Origin: Paludibacteraceae bacterium
GTDB taxonomy: Bacteria > Bacteroidota > Bacteroidia > Bacteroidales > Paludibacteraceae
Length of the DNA: 64,000 nucleotides
Assembly (NCBI GenBank): GCA_024401565.1
Contig: JAKSKU010000005.1
Coordinates: forward strand, 23,329-87,328
Direction of reading: 5' to 3'
The position numbers and the translations under genes were made by a program. The first letter of the stretch is position 1. Every line of letters begins with the position of its first letter. Positions 16,773 to 25,734 of the stretch are shown here, piece by piece. The notes below the pieces were generated by a model. The model was not told the DNA's origin. It made no database searches and saw only the letters and a program-made list of their open reading frames with translations.

Positions 16773-17990
16773 ATGCGTTTTGAACTGCGAGTAGCCTTAC
16801 GCTATCTGTTCTCCAAAAAGAAACAGAATGCCATCAATATCGTCTCTGGCGTGTGCGCCACTGGCATATGTGTGGCATCATTGGCTCTCGTATGCATTCT
16901 CTCCGTCTACAACGGATTCCAGAGTGTAGTCGGAGATTTATACTCATCGTTTGATCCAGACCTTAGAATTCAGCCCAAAGAGGGCAAAATCTATCCAGAC
17001 ACACTGCCACAAATAAAAGAGATACGCAACATCAAAGGCATCAAAGCCCAAGCTCCAGTGCTTACCGATGACGTGATTCTCATGAACGGAGGCAAACAGA
17101 CATCGGCCACGCTTTGCGGTGTGGATGGCAACTATTCAAGGATAATCAAAGAAGACGTTGTTTTTGCAGGTGAATTCAACGTCGGCAAAGACGAGACTCC
17201 ATTCATGGTTCTTGGCGTCGCACTTGCCGCGCAACTGAACGCCAGCACACATTTTGTGGAGCCAGTCACACTCTACACTCCTATACACGATGCCAAGCTG
17301 AGTGTGGCCAACCCAGAAGGAGCATTCAACCAGATGCAGATTTTCGTGAGCGGACTTTACTCCGTCAACCAACAAGAGACAGATTCAAAATTCGCGTTTA
17401 TCCCTATCAACGTGGCAAGAGAGATGTATGGCTACGAGCCGCACGATATCTCTCATATCGACATCAAAACGGAAGATGGGGCTGACATCAAAAAAATAAA
17501 GAGAGAGATCGAACAGACGCTGTCGGACACAGAGGGTTATACCTTCGAAGTGTTGGACAAAGAGACGCTTCATGCCGACTTCTACCGTATGTTGCAAGTG
17601 GAAAAATGGGTGACATTCCTCATCCTGTTCTTCGTGCTGATGATAGCCATCGTCAACATCATCGGATCGCTATCCATGCTGATCATTGAGAAGAAAGGAG
17701 ATATCCAAACTTTGAAACATTTAGGTGCCACAAACTCAACAATCAGACGTATCTTCCTTCTTGAAGGATGGCTGGTAACAGTAATCGGATGCCTCGCTGG
17801 TGTCGTGATCGGCCTACTTCTTTGCGGAATACAAAGCTGGTTCGGAATCATACGTCTGAGCGAAGGTGCCGACTTCGTTGTCAAATACTATCCGGTAGAC
17901 GTGCAAATCATCGACATCATCGTCATCATATTCTCAGTCCTTGCCATCGGTCTGGTCACCGCATGGTATCCTACGAAATATGCGGAATAA
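16773..17990 (+). CDS. LolC/E-type (FtsX-like) ABC transporter permease
   Basis: 405 residues with an N-terminal membrane segment (about 22-46), a large periplasmic domain (about 47-270) and three C-terminal segments (about 275-300, 322-348 and 372-398), the LolC/LolE arrangement. The start FELRVALRYLFSKKKQNAIN and SLSMLIIEKKGDIQTLKHLGAT are characteristic. Such permeases extract lipoproteins from the inner membrane for sorting to the outer membrane, with an ATPase (LolD) that is not in this window. Coupled to rbfA. Other FtsX-type transporters are possible, but the sequence favours Lol. Confidence 0.88.
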   Translation: MRFELRVALRYLFSKKKQNAINIVSGVCATGICVASLALVCILSVYNGFQSVVGDLYSSFDPDLRIQPKEGKIYPDTLPQIKEIRNIKGIKAQAPVLTDDVILMNGGKQTSATLCGVDGNYSRIIKEDVVFAGEFNVGKDETPFMVLGVALAAQLNASTHFVEPVTLYTPIHDAKLSVANPEGAFNQMQIFVSGLYSVNQQETDSKFAFIPINVAREMYGYEPHDISHIDIKTEDGADIKKIKREIEQTLSDTEGYTFEVLDKETLHADFYRMLQVEKWVTFLILFFVLMIAIVNIIGSLSMLIIEKKGDIQTLKHLGATNSTIRRIFLLEGWLVTVIGCLAGVVIGLLLCGIQSWFGIIRLSEGADFVVKYYPVDVQIIDIIVIIFSVLAIGLVTAWYPTKYAE

Positions 17991-18009
17991 ATTCAAAACC
18001 GAGATTTCA

Positions 18010-18046
18010 AATGCAAAATGATGAGTTTAATTTAGCATTTTGCATT
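18010..18046 (+). terminator. Hairpin after the Lol-type permease
   Basis: AATGCAAAATG (18010-18020) pairs perfectly with CATTTTGCATT (18036-18046) around a 15-base loop. A T-rich stretch starts 4 bases later (18051). A -7 box TATATTTG for the next gene follows at 18069-18076. Confidence 0.55.
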
Positions 18047-18068
18047 CTGCATTTTTAATTTAATTTGC

Positions 18069-18076
18069 TATATTTG
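18069..18076 (+). promoter_or_regulatory. -7 box for the DUF4294 gene
   Basis: TATATTTG fits TAnnTTTG and sits 32 bases before the ATG at 18108. Confidence 0.5.
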
Positions 18077-18107
18077 CAAACTGGAGATGCCTTTACAATA
18101 AGCAATT

Positions 18108-18704
18108 ATGACAAAAAGAATCTTACATATATTGGCCATTTTAAGTGCTTTTTTCAGCTCTGTATGTCATGCGTCGGAGTCCACAGAAGAAGGCACAGTA
18201 TTCCGTGCCATTGTGGAAAACGGAGATACTGTCATGGTTGCCGGGCTTCCCACCCTATATGTGTTTCCTCCATTGGAATTCAAAAATGAAAAACAGGAAA
18301 AATTCTATTGGAGAACAGTACGCGACGTCAAAAGGACCCTTCCCTGGGCAAAACTTATCGGTTCAATGTTACGTGACCTTCATTCGCAGATGGAAGGAAT
18401 GAGTGACAAAGAAAAGAAAGCATTCATGAAGCAAAAAGAAGACGAGATATATAAGCAGTATGAGCCAATGCTCAAAAAGCTAACATTACGTCAGGGCAAA
18501 ATGCTAATCACTCTTGTGGACAGAGAGTGTGATATGACAGGATATGAAATCGTCAAGGAGCTACGTGGTGGTTTCAGAGCTTTCTTTTGGCAAGGATTCG
18601 CAAAGATTCTCGGAGCTGACTTGAAATCAGGTTTTGACGAAACAAAAGAAGAACATCAGATTGTCAACCGCATCATCCTACTTGTGGAAAGCGGACAATT
18701 ATAA
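18108..18704 (+). CDS. DUF4294 family secreted protein
   Basis: 198 residues with a signal peptide (about 1-22, ending VCHAS). The body matches DUF4294: VFRAIVENGDTVMVAGLPTL, FYWRTVRDVKRTLPWAKL and LRQGKMLITLVDRECDMTGY. This family is nearly confined to Bacteroidota; its function is not known, and a periplasmic role is likely from the signal peptide. It precedes parE by 39 bases on the same strand and probably shares its transcript. Confidence 0.88.
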   Translation: MTKRILHILAILSAFFSSVCHASESTEEGTVFRAIVENGDTVMVAGLPTLYVFPPLEFKNEKQEKFYWRTVRDVKRTLPWAKLIGSMLRDLHSQMEGMSDKEKKAFMKQKEDEIYKQYEPMLKKLTLRQGKMLITLVDRECDMTGYEIVKELRGGFRAFFWQGFAKILGADLKSGFDETKEEHQIVNRIILLVESGQL

Positions 18705-18743
18705 CAGACCGACACTTGCATCGGCACAACAAAGATCTATACA

Positions 18744-20675
18744 ATGGCAGAAGAATTAGATTTTTCAAAACAACCAGTTGCAGACAAGTCTGTGATCTAT
18801 GACGAGAACAACATACGTCACCTCGAGGACATAGAGCACATTCGTCTTCGATATGGTATGTATATCGGACGCGCGGGCGACGGTTCGCACTCCGACGATG
18901 GTATCTATATCCTTATCAAAGAGGCCATCGACAACTCCATCGATGAATATCGTATGGGCGAAGGAAAACAGATAGAGGTGACTATGGCAGACGGCAAGGT
19001 TCGCATCCGTGATAACGGCCGTGGTATTCCATTGGGCACTAACAAGGCTGGTGATGACGTGATGATGATGGCTGTGTCTAAACTGAATTCCGGAGGTAAA
19101 TACGATTCAAAGGCATTCAAAAAATCAGTCGGTCTGAACGGTGTGGGTCTGAAAGCAGTGAACGCTCTTTCGTGGAAGTTTACTGTCGGAGCGTATCGCG
19201 ACGGCAAATGCAGACGAATGGAGTTCAAGCAGGGAAAACTAATCTCGGACACTGGAGTGGTCGACAATACCGAAAATGAAGCACGCGGCACATTCGTAGA
19301 GTTTGAGCCAGACAACACTATTTTCGAAAACTACTCATTCCGCAAGGATTTCATTGAAGAACAGCTTCAGAACTACGCGTATCTGAACACTGGTCTGACC
19401 ATCGTATACAACGGCAAAAAAGTATCGTCGAAGAACGGTCTGAAAGATCTTCTTAACGACAGAATGACGTCAGACGCGCTCTACCCTATCATCCATTTCA
19501 AGGATGACGAGCTGGAGATCGCTCTTACTCATGCCGACCAGAACAATGAAGAATACTACTCCTTCGTCAACGGACAGAACACGTCTCTTGGTGGACCTCA
19601 CCAAGCAGCGTTCCGTGAAGCAATAGGAAAGACGATCAAGGAGTTTTTCAATAAGAACCTTGACTTGGTTGACGTCCGCAACGGTGTTGTCGGAGCTATA
19701 GCAATCAACGTTGAGGAGCCAATGTTCGAGAGCCAGACAAAAAACAAGCTGAGTTCAAAGGAGATGTCTCCTGGTGCCGACGGTGTCTCGATCAACAAGT
19801 ATGTAAATGATTTCGTAGCCGACAAACTTGACAAGTTCCTTCATATCCACGCTGATGTGGCAGAGACAATGCTACAGAAGATCAAGGATTCAGAAAAGGA
19901 ACGTAAGGCATTGGCTGGAGTGTCGAAAGTTGCGAAAGAACGAGCAAAAAGAGTCAATCTTCACAACAAGAAGCTAAGAGACTGCAGCGTCCACTTCAAC
20001 GACAGCAAAGCTCCAAAAGGAGATGTGGACATTCGTGATATCACAAGTATCTTCATCACCGAGGGTGATTCCGCGTCTGGTAGCATCACAAAGATCCGTG
20101 ACGTCAACACTCAGGCTGTGTTCAGCCTTAGAGGTAAACCGACAAACAGCTACGGACAATCGAAGAAACTGGTGTACGAGAATGAAGAGATGAACCTTCT
20201 TCAGGCAGCTCTCAACATCGAGGACGGACTTGAAGGCTTGCGTTATAACAGAGTGATCATCGCAACTGATGCCGATGTCGACGGAATGCATATCCGTCTG
20301 CTTCTATTGACATTCTTCCTGCAGTTCTTCCCAGACTTGGTGAAGAAGGGTCACGTTTATATTCTTCAGACTCCTCTATTCCGCGTACGCGACAAGCAGA
20401 GAACATTCTACTGCTACGACGATGTGGAAAGAGAGAACGCCATCAAGACTATCGGTAAAAACGCAGAGATCACACGATTCAAGGGTCTTGGTGAGATTTC
20501 TCCGGAAGAGTTCCGCGATGTGATCGGAAAGAACATCCGTCTTGATCAAGTACAGTTGAGAAAAGAGGACGCATTGGCGGAAATATTAAGTTTCTACATG
20601 GGCAAAAACACCAGCGAGCGTCAGGAACTGATCATAGACAATCTGCAGGTGGAGGAAGATGCTCCTGAAGAATAA
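18744..20675 (+). CDS. parE: DNA topoisomerase IV subunit B
   Basis: 643 residues. A GHKL ATPase site lies near residue 58 (EAIDNSIDE) with DNGRGIPLG and [10 protein letters not shown]; the TOPRIM domain carries [10 protein letters not shown] near residue 438 and [10 protein letters not shown] near 508. TOPRIM text ([21 protein letters not shown]) is typical of Bacteroidota ParE rather than GyrB (SAGGSAKQ...LRGKILNVE). It decatenates daughter chromosomes together with ParC. parC is not next to it; a lipid kinase gene follows instead. The length is normal and the sequence intact. Confidence 0.92.
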   Translation: MAEELDFSKQPVADKSVIYDENNIRHLEDIEHIRLRYGMYIGRAGDGSHSDDGIYILIKEAIDNSIDEYRMGEGKQIEVTMADGKVRIRDNGRGIPLGTNKAGDDVMMMAVSKLNSGGKYDSKAFKKSVGLNGVGLKAVNALSWKFTVGAYRDGKCRRMEFKQGKLISDTGVVDNTENEARGTFVEFEPDNTIFENYSFRKDFIEEQLQNYAYLNTGLTIVYNGKKVSSKNGLKDLLNDRMTSDALYPIIHFKDDELEIALTHADQNNEEYYSFVNGQNTSLGGPHQAAFREAIGKTIKEFFNKNLDLVDVRNGVVGAIAINVEEPMFESQTKNKLSSKEMSPGADGVSINKYVNDFVADKLDKFLHIHADVAETMLQKIKDSEKERKALAGVSKVAKERAKRVNLHNKKLRDCSVHFNDSKAPKGDVDIRDITSIFITEGDSASGSITKIRDVNTQAVFSLRGKPTNSYGQSKKLVYENEEMNLLQAALNIEDGLEGLRYNRVIIATDADVDGMHIRLLLLTFFLQFFPDLVKKGHVYILQTPLFRVRDKQRTFYCYDDVERENAIKTIGKNAEITRFKGLGEISPEEFRDVIGKNIRLDQVQLRKEDALAEILSFYMGKNTSERQELIIDNLQVEEDAPEE

Positions 20676-20683
20676 TATTAATG

Positions 20684-20711
20684 GTTAAGTGTCAATGGCC
20701 CATTGCTTAAC
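20684..20711. other. Hairpin between parE and the lipid kinase gene
   Basis: GTTAAG (20684-20689) with CTTAAC (20706-20711), enclosing CAATG (20693-20697) with CATTG (20701-20705). There is no T-run after it, so it is a weak terminator candidate or an RNA-processing or attenuating structure. Confidence 0.45.
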
Positions 20712-20783
20712 TTAAAGAGACATTTATAATCAGGTCTCATGATCAGGAAGGCAACGTCCCCATGACAAAAACATTAATCAAAA

Positions 20784-21704
20784 ATGAAGAAAAAGATTGC
20801 TTTCATAATAAACCCAAAGAGCGGCACAAAGAGCAAGGAGTCTCTTCCCGATCTTATTGAAAAGACGATTGACAAGGAGAAATTCGACATCAATATCGTC
20901 TATACTCAATATGCCGGTCATGGAAAGGAGCTTGCCCAGCAGCTTTCCGCAGAAGGTTTTGATATAGTAGTGGCGTGCGGTGGAGACGGTACGGTAAATG
21001 AGATCGCCTCTGCAATCGTGCATACAAACACAGCATTGGCAATCGTGCCACTTGGGTCGGGCAACGGTCTGGGACGCCACTTGGGTTACTCAATGAGTCC
21101 ATCAAGGGCATTAAACCAGATCAACGAAGCAGATGAGACGCACATCGACTATGCAAAAGCCAATGACAGATGTTTCTTCTGCACATGCGGCACTGGTTTT
21201 GACGCCCACGTAAGCCACTCTTTCAGCAACATGAAAACCAGAGGAGTGTGGACATACGTCAAGGTAATGATAAGAGAGTTTTGGCACTACAAACCATACA
21301 CCTACGTAATCAAAGCCAATAGCATGGCCGTGCTACAGAAGGCATTCCTCATCACAATCGCAAATGCAGCCCAGTGGGGCAACAACGCATACATTGCTCC
21401 AGACGCCAATATCGCAGATGGAAAACTCAATGTGTGCATACTTAAGCCATTCACTATGTTCGCTATACCGCTAGTGATGGGTCAGCTGATGTCGAAATCG
21501 TTTCTTAAATCAAGATACTTCACATTTGTAGAGGCGACAGATATCACACTCTGCAGAGAAGAGAGCGGAGAGTTCCACATTGATGGAGAACCCGTGTTTG
21601 AGGAGAAAGACATCCATATTCGCATCATACACCATGGACTTAAAGTGATGATGCCCAAACAAGACAACAAATTCTTCCTCAACAAAGTGATAGACAATAT
21701 ATGA
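20784..21704 (+). CDS. Diacylglycerol kinase family lipid kinase
   Basis: 306 residues of the DAGK catalytic/YegS family: opening KKKIAFIINPKSGTKSKE, nucleotide motif VVACGGDGTVNEIASAI near residue 70 and VPLGSGNGLGRHLG near 93. It is expected to phosphorylate diacylglycerol, a sphingoid base or another lipid using ATP at the membrane. Bacteroidota make sphingolipids, so sphingosine-type substrates are possible, but the sequence does not decide. The stop overlaps the cdd start by 4 bases (ATGA). Confidence 0.9.
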   Translation: MKKKIAFIINPKSGTKSKESLPDLIEKTIDKEKFDINIVYTQYAGHGKELAQQLSAEGFDIVVACGGDGTVNEIASAIVHTNTALAIVPLGSGNGLGRHLGYSMSPSRALNQINEADETHIDYAKANDRCFFCTCGTGFDAHVSHSFSNMKTRGVWTYVKVMIREFWHYKPYTYVIKANSMAVLQKAFLITIANAAQWGNNAYIAPDANIADGKLNVCILKPFTMFAIPLVMGQLMSKSFLKSRYFTFVEATDITLCREESGEFHIDGEPVFEEKDIHIRIIHHGLKVMMPKQDNKFFLNKVIDNI

Positions 21705-22168
21705 TAAACAAAGTCAAGAAAATAGAATATAGAGAGGTCACGTTCGACGAATTGCCAGACAATGCAAAACAGCTTATTGAGAAGGCAAAAGACGCGACAA
21801 AAACCTCTTATGCACCATACTCTAATTTCCATGTAGGAGCCGCTTTGGCGACTGATGGCGGCCACATTGTTGTCGGTTCGAACCAGGAGAACGTAGCATA
21901 TCCAAGCGGATTATGCGCCGAACGCACTGCAGTGTTCGCCTGTGGAGCCCAGTATCCTACAGAGGCAGTCATAACGTTAGCTATCGCGGCAGAGACAGAA
22001 GGCAGTTTTATAGGCCAACCAATCATACCGTGCGCAGCATGCCTACAGGTGTTGTTGGAAACTGAGAGAAGAGGCGGAAAAAAGATTGATTTTTACCTAT
22101 ACGGAACCGAGGTAATATATCATATAACAGGAGTCGGTTCGTTCCTTCCATTCTCGTTCGACATGTAA
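21701..22168 (+). CDS. cdd: Cytidine deaminase
   Basis: 155 residues, homotetrameric zinc-type cytidine deaminase that makes uridine in pyrimidine salvage. The zinc and catalytic motifs are CAERTA (Cys and Glu, about residue 72) and PCAACLQ (two Cys, about 110); the substrate loop reads YAPYSNFHVGAALATDGG. The middle residue of the second motif is Ala where Gly is common (PCGxC). Translationally coupled to the lipid kinase gene, an unusual pairing of function. Confidence 0.93.
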   Translation: MINKVKKIEYREVTFDELPDNAKQLIEKAKDATKTSYAPYSNFHVGAALATDGGHIVVGSNQENVAYPSGLCAERTAVFACGAQYPTEAVITLAIAAETEGSFIGQPIIPCAACLQVLLETERRGGKKIDFYLYGTEVIYHITGVGSFLPFSFDM

Positions 22169-22195
22169 GGGACGACTACAGAATCATAAAAAGAT

Positions 22196-23047
22196 ATGGC
22201 TGATATAACAAATTCATTGGTCGAGCAGATGCAGCAGGATATGCTCAACTCTAAAGAGGAGATAATCATCGAAGAGGGACGCATGACACTGCGCACAGAA
22301 GGCTTGGTAAAGAAATATGGAGAGCGTACCGTCGCCAACAATGTTTCCATCAACGTGAAGCAGGGTGAGATCGTCGGTTTGCTAGGACCAAACGGAGCAG
22401 GAAAGACCACAACATTCTACATGACCACAGGATTGATCGTTCCTAACGCAGGACGCATCTTCCTCGACAACGAAGAGATCACAAAGGATCCCGTCTACCG
22501 TCGTGCTCAAAAAGGAGTAGGATATCTTCCTCAAGAGGCTTCTGTATTCAGAAAAATGAGTGTTGAAGACAATATCAAATCTGTGCTTGAGATGACTAGT
22601 TTTTCTAAAGAGTACCAGAAGGAAAAACTTGAAAGCCTCATCGACGAGTTCAACTTGAACCACGTGCGTCACAACCTTGGCGACCGTCTTTCGGGAGGTG
22701 AGCGACGTCGTACCGAGATCGCACGCTGTCTTGCCATCGAGCCAAAATTCATCATGCTCGACGAACCGTTCGCCGGAGTCGACCCAATCGCCGTGGCAGA
22801 CATCCAGAATATTGTGTGGAAGTTGAAAGACAAGAATATCGGTATCCTCATCACAGACCACAACGTGGATGAGACGCTACAGATCACCGACCGCGCATAC
22901 CTACTGTTCGAAGGTAAGATCCTGTTTAAAGGCACTCCTGAAGAGCTTGCGGCCAATGCCATCGTAAAAGAGAAATACCTTGGTAAGGATTTCGAGTTGA
23001 AACGTAGAAAAAGAGAAGAGGCCAATAATTTGGTATCCATTGAGTAA
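22196..23047 (+). CDS. lptB: LPS export ABC transporter ATPase
   Basis: 283 residues. Walker [11 protein letters not shown] near residue 64, signature [13 protein letters not shown] near 164, Walker [14 protein letters not shown] near 184, H-loop ITDHNV. The signature with three Arg and [16 protein letters not shown] are LptB hallmarks. It powers LPS transport from the inner membrane via LptFG and the Lpt bridge. It carries about 28 extra N-terminal residues before the usual start ([13 protein letters not shown]); an ATG there is an alternative start. Followed by tsaC after 6 bases. Confidence 0.92.
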   Translation: MADITNSLVEQMQQDMLNSKEEIIIEEGRMTLRTEGLVKKYGERTVANNVSINVKQGEIVGLLGPNGAGKTTTFYMTTGLIVPNAGRIFLDNEEITKDPVYRRAQKGVGYLPQEASVFRKMSVEDNIKSVLEMTSFSKEYQKEKLESLIDEFNLNHVRHNLGDRLSGGERRRTEIARCLAIEPKFIMLDEPFAGVDPIAVADIQNIVWKLKDKNIGILITDHNVDETLQITDRAYLLFEGKILFKGTPEELAANAIVKEKYLGKDFELKRRKREEANNLVSIE

Positions 23048-23053
23048 TAAAAA

Positions 23054-23629
23054 ATGAACGAGAATTACGACAAAGAAGACATAAAGGCAGCTCTTGACAC
23101 CCTGCGTAATGGCGGAATAATCATCTACCCTACCGACACAATCTGGGGTATCGGTTGCGACGCAAGAAATGAAGCGGCAGTAAAGAAGATATTTGAAATC
23201 AAGCGTAGAGCGGACTCAAAGTCGATGATTTTGCTTGTGGACGCGCCAGGACGTATTCCTCTATACTCAGACGCGATGCCAGATATAGCGTGGGATTTGC
23301 TTGAGTGCGCAGACACTCCGACAACCATCATCTATTCCAAAGCTAAAAATCTCGCTCCAAATGTGATTGCAGAAGACGGCAGTGTCGGCATCCGTGTCAC
23401 AAAAGAGAAGTTCAGCCATGCTCTGTGTGAGAGATTCGGTTTTCCAATCGTATCCACATCAGCAAATATATCAGGTGAACCGTCAGCCAAGTTCTTCGCA
23501 GAAATCAGTGAGGAAATTCTGAATGCCGCCGATTATGTTGTGAAGTACAGACGCAATGACAAGACGCCATCATCACCGTCGAAAATCATCAAAATCGAAG
23601 AGAACGGAGTATTCAAAATTATCAGATAA
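23054..23629 (+). CDS. tsaC: Threonylcarbamoyl-AMP synthase (YrdC/Sua5 family)
   Basis: 191 residues. It contains the YrdC core: IIYPTDTIWGIGCDAR, SKSMILLVD, GSVGIRV and IVSTSANISGEPSA. The enzyme makes threonylcarbamoyl-AMP from threonine, bicarbonate and ATP for the t6A modification of tRNAs. It lacks the C-terminal Sua5 domain, as in the short bacterial form. Last gene of a run kinase-cdd-lptB-tsaC with gaps of at most 27 bases, ended by a hairpin. Confidence 0.92.
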   Translation: MNENYDKEDIKAALDTLRNGGIIIYPTDTIWGIGCDARNEAAVKKIFEIKRRADSKSMILLVDAPGRIPLYSDAMPDIAWDLLECADTPTTIIYSKAKNLAPNVIAEDGSVGIRVTKEKFSHALCERFGFPIVSTSANISGEPSAKFFAEISEEILNAADYVVKYRRNDKTPSSPSKIIKIEENGVFKIIR

Positions 23630-23636
23630 ATAAAAT

Positions 23637-23661
23637 GGGGGCAGGTCTAATACTTGCCTCC
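23637..23661 (+). terminator. Terminator after tsaC
   Basis: GGGGGCAGG (23637-23645) pairs with CTTGCCTCC (23653-23661) with two G.U pairs and a 7-base loop, followed by the T-rich ATTGTTATTTTG. Confidence 0.7.
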
Positions 23662-23665
23662 ATTG

Positions 23666-23773
23666 TTATTTTGATAATATTTCTACAACTTGAAATGAAG
23701 TGACCACCATTGGAGTCGAAGGAAAATGCTTCAGATTACCAGTAACAAGAAAAGTATCCCATTTTTTCAACAC
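23666..23773 (-). pseudogene. PIN-domain toxin C-terminal remnant
   Basis: The minus strand reads, without interruption, about 35 codons: KKWDTFLVTGNLKHFP then TPMVVTSFQVVEILSK and a stop. A stop lies a few codons upstream, so only the end of the gene is left. LVTGNxKHFP followed by VVTxxxxLEIL is the typical ending of VapC-like PIN nucleases of Bacteroidota toxin-antitoxin pairs. No antitoxin or N-terminal catalytic part is present. It lies inside a 406-base gap that otherwise holds a dispersed repeat (23860-23975). Confidence 0.65.
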
Positions 23774-23859
23774 TGTTATTATTTAGTACCACAAAATACG
23801 TTTTTATAAATCCAAATCAAAATTTGAAATAATAATTAATTTTGGCATTTATATACGAG

Positions 23860-23975
23860 TTGTCCAACACACGCTTTTTCTTTGTACGCTCGCCCTACGG
23901 GCTCGCATTGGAGGAGGAGGTTAGGGCGTTCCGCCCTTAACAATCCTCATTTTGGACAACCGCTATATAATCTCC
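23860..23975. repeat. Dispersed repeat, copy A
   Basis: Begins TTGTCCAACACACGC and ends ATTTTGGACAACCGC plus TATATAATCTCC, so the ends are inverted (TTGTCCAA/TTGGACAA). The core holds GCTCGCCCTACGGGCTCGC, AGGGCG...CGCCCT and CAATCCTC. The same pieces return at 34436-34512, 43480-43535, 55708-55795 and, in part, 56558-56618. Confidence 0.75.
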
Positions 23976-24035
23976 TTAATTTTACACAAGTCTTGTAAGT
24001 GACTTGCGAAATTTGAATCCCTATATTAAATCCTC

Positions 24036-24410
24036 TTATTTCTTCCCTTTACAATACTCAACAAACTCCTCAATGTTGGAGTATTTTCTTTCTGACAAAA
24101 ATATTGAATCTTTCTCTGTATAAATACCGTAATTGCTCAACCTTGCGTTCTTATTATCAGGCATATAACGCGTTATCTCACTATACTTCAACACCTTGCC
24201 TTTAAGCAATCCAGGAATACCAAGTTTCCACTCAACAATACCCTCCTCTGTAGCTTCATACAAAGGCAGATTTAACACAACAAATGCCAAAAGTGCTATA
24301 ATCATCAACAGATAGACTGGTTTGTCATAGTATCGAATAATGTAAAGGAGAGCCATCACATACGACAGTATGACATAAATCTTGTATTGCAATCTGAACT
24401 TTGTCTTCAT
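24036..24410 (-). CDS. Small membrane protein with PH-like domain
   Basis: 124 residues. Two close membrane segments (about 10-28 and 31-48) are followed by a soluble tail (LPLYEATEEGIVEWKLGIPG...LKYSEITRYMPDNKN) whose strand pattern resembles bacterial PH-like membrane proteins. No enzymatic motif. It lies 12 bases downstream of the glucosaminidase gene on the same strand and may share its message. Function unknown. Confidence 0.65.
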   Translation of the reverse strand: MKTKFRLQYKIYVILSYVMALLYIIRYYDKPVYLLMIIALLAFVVLNLPLYEATEEGIVEWKLGIPGLLKGKVLKYSEITRYMPDNKNARLSNYGIYTEKDSIFLSERKYSNIEEFVEYCKGKK

Positions 24411-24422
24411 ATCCGTATTATA

Positions 24423-25217
24423 TTACCAGCGACGCAAATAAACAGGGCTTCCCGCCTCTATAGTATCTCCACGTTTTGCCTTATTGGCCCAACGAAGCTC
24501 CCACGGACGCATACCAAACTCCTTGGCCAAAGTCTCGTAGGTATCTCCCTTTCTAGCCTCAACAGCCTTTCTTCCCTTGATTTTCACAATCTTATGGTAT
24601 GGGCCAACTGCAATGCTACCCATCGCACTCTCTGTCAAGTATTTCTTCTCTGTTTCAGCAACAACCTGTTCCTCCTGTACAGTCTTCACAACCTCTGCAA
24701 TATCTGTTTTTTGGTCGTATTTGAAAAGCTCATAAGTCTCTATCAAATCAATAAGACGCTCCGCATAACGAGGTTCAGTGGCATAACCACACTGTTTCAA
24801 ACCTTTAGCCCAACCCTTATAGTCGGTAGGCTCCAAAGTGAACAACGAAGCGTAACGAGCCTTCTTCAAGAATAAAGAATGGTCGACGAACGACTCTTCT
24901 GGATTATTGTACTTGCGAAAACACTCCTGCAGCTTATCGTCATCATGGTAAACACGTTCTCCGGTCCAGTCTTTATGACACTTTATACCGAAATGATTGT
25001 TGCTCTTTTGAGCAAGCTCACTCAATCCCGCACCACTCTCAAGCAGACCCTGAGCAAGTGTGATACTTGCAGGCACACCGTTGGCACGCATCTCATCAAC
25101 GGCAATCTTATTGTATTTAGAGATATAGTTTGTATAAGCGCTGTTCTTCTCCAAAGCGTTTGCAACAACACAAACCTGCATAAGGAATGCAGCAACCAAA
25201 ATTCTTAATTTACACAT
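24423..25217 (-). CDS. Secreted N-acetylglucosaminidase with LysM domain
   Basis: 264 residues. A signal peptide (about 1-21) precedes a FlgJ-type glucosaminidase domain (about 25-170) with the catalytic Glu in AQGLLESGAG (residue 60) and NNHFGIKCHKDWTGERVYHD. Residues about 210-264 form a LysM peptidoglycan-binding domain (GDTYETLAKEFGMRPWELRW). It is expected to cleave glycan strands in the periplasm during growth or division. A -7 box lies just upstream (25238-25245). Confidence 0.92.
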   Translation of the reverse strand: MCKLRILVAAFLMQVCVVANALEKNSAYTNYISKYNKIAVDEMRANGVPASITLAQGLLESGAGLSELAQKSNNHFGIKCHKDWTGERVYHDDDKLQECFRKYNNPEESFVDHSLFLKKARYASLFTLEPTDYKGWAKGLKQCGYATEPRYAERLIDLIETYELFKYDQKTDIAEVVKTVQEEQVVAETEKKYLTESAMGSIAVGPYHKIVKIKGRKAVEARKGDTYETLAKEFGMRPWELRWANKAKRGDTIEAGSPVYLRRW

Positions 25218-25237
25218 ATTGTTCTTTGTTTGGGAGA

Positions 25238-25245
25238 CAAAGATA
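25238..25245 (-). promoter_or_regulatory. -7 box for the glucosaminidase gene
   Basis: On the minus strand reads TATCTTTG, 20 bases from the ATG, giving a very short leader. Confidence 0.5.
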
Positions 25246-25284
25246 TAAAAATACGAGATTATTTGCTATTTATTTAATTAGAAA

Positions 25285-25620
25285 TCATTCCAATCCATCC
25301 TTCAAAAATCTCCTTAAATGCAAATGAGTCACACCATTGTCATCTGTTTTTGAAACAAGTGGTGTCATTGATATCACATATTTAGGATAATTGTCTTTGA
25401 TTGAGTGTAGATTGCCAAACTCACGCTGTCTGGTTGCGTCATCCATAATAATATATGACGCTTGAATATATGCACGGCTTCCATCTGGTTTGCTGCAGAC
25501 AAAATCTATCTCTCCAGCCTGTAGTTGTCCAACCGTCACCTCATATCCAAGCCTGATCAAATGGTTATAAATCACATTTTCAATCACTTTCTCTATATCA
25601 CCATCGCGATTACCTCCAAC
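25285..25620 (-). pseudogene. Truncated AAA_14/DUF4143 ATPase (C-terminal piece only)
   Basis: The frame from about 25620 reads LVGGNRDGDIEKVIENVIYN then HLIRLGYEVTVGQLQAGEID and FVCSK...AYIQASYIIMDD to the stop, the C-terminal DUF4143/nuclease-like part of Bacteroidota AAA_14 ATPases. The first start-like codon is GTG at 25587, giving 100 residues. The Walker A and B core (about 300 residues) is absent: the C-terminal piece directly abuts a repeat array (25625-25730) like those that precede the two complete ATPase genes. An internal deletion that kept the upstream array is the simplest explanation. Confidence 0.75.
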
Positions 25621-25624
25621 TAGT

Positions 25625-25730
25625 ATTTTTATATTCTATAGAATACAAATCTCTAAATATTCACACTTTTATATTCTATAAAATATAAAAATCACAAAAT
25701 CTTCACTTTTATATTCCATAGAATACAAAA
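25625..25730. repeat. Tandem array upstream of the truncated ATPase (40-base period)
   Basis: Three copies of a unit centred on TATTCTATAGAATA (25632-25645, 25672-25685, 25712-25725), spaced exactly 40 bases. The first is a perfect 14-base palindrome; the others have one or two changes. Each is preceded by (A)CTTTTA. It lies between the RhuM-PLD stop and the ATPase remnant, where a promoter or operator for the latter would be. Confidence 0.85.
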
Positions 25731-25734
25731 TTCT

